A stretch of DNA of 64,000 nt from Actinophytocola sp035995025. Its GTDB lineage: Bacteria > Actinomycetota > Actinomycetes > Mycobacteriales > Pseudonocardiaceae. The first letter of the stretch is position 1, and each line of letters starts with the position of its first letter. A model generated the notes under the pieces. It worked only from the letters and a program-made list of their open reading frames with translations, searched no databases and had not been told where the DNA came from. The DNA lies in contig DASYKY010000057.1 of assembly GCA_035995025.1 (NCBI GenBank), forward strand, positions 124,001 to 188,000, written 5' to 3'. This document shows, one piece after another, positions 61,108 through 64,000 of the stretch. Made by a program: the position numbers and the translations under genes.

Positions 61108-61977
61108 ATGGATGTCGACCTGCGCAAACTCCGGTACTTCGTGGCCGTCGCCGAGGAACTCCACTTCGGCCGCGCCGCTGCCCGACTGCACATCGCGCAA
61201 CCGGTGCTGTCCCGGCAGATCAGGGCGCTCGAGGACGAGTTGCACATCCAGCTGTTCGTCCGCGACCGGCGCGCGACCGAGCTGACCGCGGCCGGCCGGC
61301 AACTGCTCGAGGACGCACGACCGCTGCTCGCCTCGGCGGACGCGCTGCGGCGGCGGGTGGCGCGGGCGGCCCGCGGGACGTCCGGGTTCACCGTGGGGTT
61401 CATGCCGGGCATCACCGTGACCGCCGCAGTGCGCGAGCTGACCGCCCGGCATCCGGAGGTTGCGGTCGAACTTGTCCGCACCTCCTGGGACGACCAGGTC
61501 GAGGTGCTGCACGACGGCCGCGCCGACGTGAGCATCGTGCGGCTGCCGATCGACACGCGCGGGCTGAGCGTGCGGCCGCTTCACGCCGAGCCGCGGATGG
61601 TCGCGCTGCGCGCGGACCACCGGCTCGCCGGCAAGGAGTCGGTCACCGTCGATGATCTCGCCGACGAGCACCTGCTCCAGGACCCGGACGCGGTGCCGGA
61701 GTGGCGGGACATCGCGGTCGAGCTGCGCGAGGGCACAAGTCCCGGCCACCCCACGTTCCACAGCATCGAGGAGAAGCTCGAACACGTCGCGGCAGGACAC
61801 GGCATCGCGATCATCCCGGCCTCGACCGCCCGCTACTACACCCGACCTGACGTCACGCATCTCCCGGTTGAGGACATCGAGCCCAACCAGGTGTGTCTCG
61901 CCTGGATCGCGAGCAGGCGTTCACGGTTGATCTACGAGTTCGGGGACATCGCGAGCGACGTCGGCGCGCTGGGCTAG
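61108..61977 (+). CDS. LysR-family transcriptional regulator
   Basis: A 289-aa activator. ATG 61108 (MDVDLRKLRYFVAVAEELHF) matches the family start; longer upstream frames lack support. HTH: FGRAAARLHIAQPVLSRQI. Effector domain with FMPGITVTAAVREL and IIPASTARYYT. Codirectional with the SDR gene instead of divergent, so it may act on the nested repeats upstream of that gene. Confidence 0.92.
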   Translation: MDVDLRKLRYFVAVAEELHFGRAAARLHIAQPVLSRQIRALEDELHIQLFVRDRRATELTAAGRQLLEDARPLLASADALRRRVARAARGTSGFTVGFMPGITVTAAVRELTARHPEVAVELVRTSWDDQVEVLHDGRADVSIVRLPIDTRGLSVRPLHAEPRMVALRADHRLAGKESVTVDDLADEHLLQDPDAVPEWRDIAVELREGTSPGHPTFHSIEEKLEHVAAGHGIAIIPASTARYYTRPDVTHLPVEDIEPNQVCLAWIASRRSRLIYEFGDIASDVGALG

Positions 61978-62192
61978 ACGGCGTGGGCCGAGAGGCTCGG
62001 CGACCGGGCGGGCCGCTTGATGGAGCACCGGCGAACTGCGCGCGAGACTCGGCCGGGCAGCGATTGCCGTTTGGTGGTCGGGATCGCCGTTAACTGGGAA
62101 CAACTGTGCTCTGAACGGCTGTAGGTGTTCGGGGGTGGGTCGAGGACGCTCGAGGTGGTTTGTCCTTCTTGTCCCTGCTGGAGGCACCACTC

Positions 62193-63503
62193 ATGCGAAC
62201 ACCTCTCCTCGCCCTCACTGCCGTGCTGGTGGTTGGGCTCATTGGGGCGCCTGCCTCGGCGGCGCCCGGTGCGCCCGCGACGCCCGGCACGCTTGCCGCG
62301 CCGGATATCCCGGTCGCCAATGTGCAGGCGCACCTCAGCCAGCTACAGGCCATCGCCACCGCGAACGGCGGGAACCGGGCGCACGGCAGACCCGGGTACC
62401 AGGCGTCCATCGACTACGTCAGAGGGCGGCTCGACGCCGCCGGGTACGTGACCAGCGTGCAGCCGTTCACCTCGGGGGGCGCCACCGGCTGGAACCTCAT
62501 CGCCGAGTGGCCTCGGGGGGATGCCAACGATGTGATCATGGCCGGCGGGCACCTGGACAGCGTCACGGCCGGGCCGGGGATCAACGACAACGGGTCCGGG
62601 TCGGCGGCGCTGCTCGAGGTGGCGCTGACCGTCGCGAGCCAGAACCTGACGCCTGCCAAGCGGATTCGCTTCGGGTGGTGGGGCGCGGAGGAGCGCGGAC
62701 TCGTGGGGTCGACCTTCTACGTCAACAGCCTCTCGAGTGCCGAGCGGGCAAAGGTCAAGGGGTACGTCAACTTCGACATGGTCGGCTCGCCCAACCCTGG
62801 CTACTTCGTCTACTCCAGCAGTGGCCAGCCGGCCGGGTCCACCGACCTGCAGCACGTGCTCGAGGCGCCCTTCGCCGCCATGGGTGTGCCCACGGAGCTG
62901 ACCGTCGTCGGCGGGCGGTCCGACCACGCGGCCTTCGCCAGCGCCGGGATCCCGACCGGCGGGCTGTTCACCGGCGCCGAGGTGACCAAGACCAGCGCCC
63001 AGGCCGCCAAGTGGGGCGGCACCGCGGGGCAGGCCTTCGATCGCTGCTACCACGCCTCCTGCGACACCGCCGGCAACATCAACGTCACCGCCCTCGACCG
63101 CAACAGCGACGCCATCGCCTACGCGATCTGGACATTGTCCACCGCCGCGACACCGCCGCCCGGCCCGCGGTTCGAGAACCCCGCTGACGTCGCCATCCCG
63201 GATCTGTCCACTGTGGAGAGTCCGATCACCGTGACCGGTGTGCCGGGCAACGCGCCTGCCACCCTCGGCGTGGGCGTCGACATCCGCCACACCTACCGCG
63301 GCGACCTGGTCGTGGACCTCGTCGCACCGGATGGCAGCGTCTACAACCTGCACAACCGCGCGGGCGGCAGCGCCGACGACGTTGTCGCCACCTACCCGGT
63401 CAACGCCTCCAGCGAGGTCGCGAACGGCACCTGGCGGCTGCGCGTGCGGGACGCCGCCAGCGCCGACACCGGCACGATCAACGGCTGGAGCCTGCAGTTC
63501 TGA
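62193..63503 (+). CDS. Secreted M28 aminopeptidase with P-domain
   Basis: A 436-aa exported metalloaminopeptidase like Streptomyces griseus aminopeptidase. ATG 62193 with CTGGAGG eleven bases upstream. Signal peptide to about ASAAPG. Zinc ligands appear in MAGGHLDSV, GINDNGSGSAALLE, WGAEERGLVG and DMVGSPNPG; calcium and disulfide features (CYHASCD) match the family. After a short linker a proprotein-convertase P/Homo B domain (about residues 335-436, GVGVDIRHTYRGDLVVDLVA to INGWSLQF, both visible) is added, as in many actinobacterial secreted proteases. Confidence 0.94.
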   Translation: MRTPLLALTAVLVVGLIGAPASAAPGAPATPGTLAAPDIPVANVQAHLSQLQAIATANGGNRAHGRPGYQASIDYVRGRLDAAGYVTSVQPFTSGGATGWNLIAEWPRGDANDVIMAGGHLDSVTAGPGINDNGSGSAALLEVALTVASQNLTPAKRIRFGWWGAEERGLVGSTFYVNSLSSAERAKVKGYVNFDMVGSPNPGYFVYSSSGQPAGSTDLQHVLEAPFAAMGVPTELTVVGGRSDHAAFASAGIPTGGLFTGAEVTKTSAQAAKWGGTAGQAFDRCYHASCDTAGNINVTALDRNSDAIAYAIWTLSTAATPPPGPRFENPADVAIPDLSTVESPITVTGVPGNAPATLGVGVDIRHTYRGDLVVDLVAPDGSVYNLHNRAGGSADDVVATYPVNASSEVANGTWRLRVRDAASADTGTINGWSLQF

Positions 63504-63561
63504 GCCGGGACGGCCGCCGCGTCCGGAGGGCGCGGCGGCCGAGCGCGGCTACCATCGGGGC

Positions 63562-63780
63562 ATGGCTGAGCTGCTTCGGTCCAACGATCCGGTGTTGATC
63601 TCGTTCGCGACGTCCTTGCTTCAGGATGCGCGGATCGAGCACTCCGTTGCGGACTTGCACATGAGTGTCATCGACGGGTCGATCAACGCCGTCAGCAACC
63701 GGATCCTGGTGGCCGACGACCGGCTTGACGAGGCGCGGGCGCTCCTCACCGATGCGGGGGTCGCGCTCGAGACCACGTAG
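63562..63780 (+). CDS. DUF2007-family protein (72 aa)
   Basis: A small cytoplasmic protein (LLRSNDPVLISFATSLLQDA, SNRILVADDRLDEARALL) fitting DUF2007, putative signal-transducing proteins of about 70 residues. ATG 63562. Precedes exonuclease III by 17 bp. Confidence 0.85.
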   Translation: MAELLRSNDPVLISFATSLLQDARIEHSVADLHMSVIDGSINAVSNRILVADDRLDEARALLTDAGVALETT

Positions 63781-63797
63781 GCGCGCCGGCGCTACTG

Positions 63798-64000
63798 TGG
63801 TGGCCGTGCGTGTCGTGACCTGGAACGTCAACTCCGTCAAGCAGCGGATGCCGCGCCTCCTGCCCTGGCTCGACCAGCGGAAACCCGACGTCGTGTGCCT
63901 GCAGGAGACCAAGGTGCCCGACGACGTGTTCGGCGACCTGCTCGGGGACGCGCTCGCCGAGCGTGGGTACGAGGCCGCGGCCTACGGCGAGTCGCGGTGG
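63798..64000 (+). CDS. xth: Exodeoxyribonuclease III, N-terminal part
   Basis: The first ~67 codons of an AP endonuclease/exonuclease III. The exact GTG (63795, 63798 or 63804) is unclear. VRVVTWNVNSVKQRMPRLL carries the conserved N-terminal Asn, and DVVCLQETKVPDD the metal-binding Glu. It is cut by the window end. Confidence 0.92.

Overview
The window is very GC-rich and gene-dense, with short start/stop overlaps, many GTG starts and strong third-position GC. It looks like a Pseudonocardiales actinomycete (Amycolatopsis/Lentzea/Saccharothrix type). The best evidence is the 39-55 kb block, which keeps the gene order of Mycobacterium tuberculosis Rv1329c-Rv1341 (dinG, pncB, clpS, DUF2017, P1 peptidase, mec, cysO, cysM, rhomboid, murI, Rv1339-type phosphodiesterase, rph, rdgB). 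Genus is an inference; no rRNA is present.

Layout. 0-1 kb: end of a FecCD-type permease and its ATPase (iron/siderophore uptake). 1.1-2.4 kb: secreted GH18 chitinase behind a near-consensus DasR (dre) operator. 2.5-6.7 kb: ErcA-like iron alcohol dehydrogenase, GAF histidine kinase, LuxR-type response regulator and glutathione-independent formaldehyde dehydrogenase, probably one alcohol/aldehyde-oxidation regulon. 7-12 kb: MBL hydrolase, a DrrAB-like exporter with divergent TetR, and a bile-acid/sodium symporter-family carrier. 12.3-17.7 kb: EtfD-like membrane Fe-S oxidoreductase plus KorAB 2-oxoacid:ferredoxin oxidoreductase. 17.6-19.8 kb: a small cluster with a 39-aa candidate peptide divergent from a coupled SRPBCC / half-ANL / flavin-reductase operon. 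19.9-26.5 kb: acyl-CoA synthetase, TetR-ECH and divergent FAD monooxygenase, M50-like protease, proA. 26.7-31.7 kb: LacI regulator and a sugar-type catabolic operon (cupin, Gfo/Idh, DUF993, TIM-barrel isomerase) with two LacI-type operators. 31.7-34.1 kb: ABC ATPase and large membrane protein separated by an internally triplicated small ORF. 34.9-38.8 kb: ctaD, serB, PTH2-like hydrolase. 39-55 kb: the mycobacteria-syntenic core. 55-58.3 kb: bcp, lipoproteins, a sialidase-fold secreted protein. 58.4-60.1 kb: an unusual tRNA gene and a 1.6-kb lower-GC segment bounded by a duplicated tRNA 3' end. 60.2-64 kb: atypical SDR, LysR, M28 aminopeptidase, DUF2007, start of exonuclease III.

Most notable signals: (1) three arrays of a 22-bp-phased unit with core GCGAGTCCAAC, arranged head-to-head as giant inverted repeats at gene 3' ends; (2) a second, divergent ClpS + DUF2017 pair beside the canonical pair, with the ClpS N-degron pocket altered; (3) an in-frame triplication of a small ORF inside an ABC transporter operon; (4) the 39-aa ORF and its divergent half-ANL cluster; (5) a short-variable-arm tRNA with anticodon UAG whose 3' half is duplicated 1.6 kb away.
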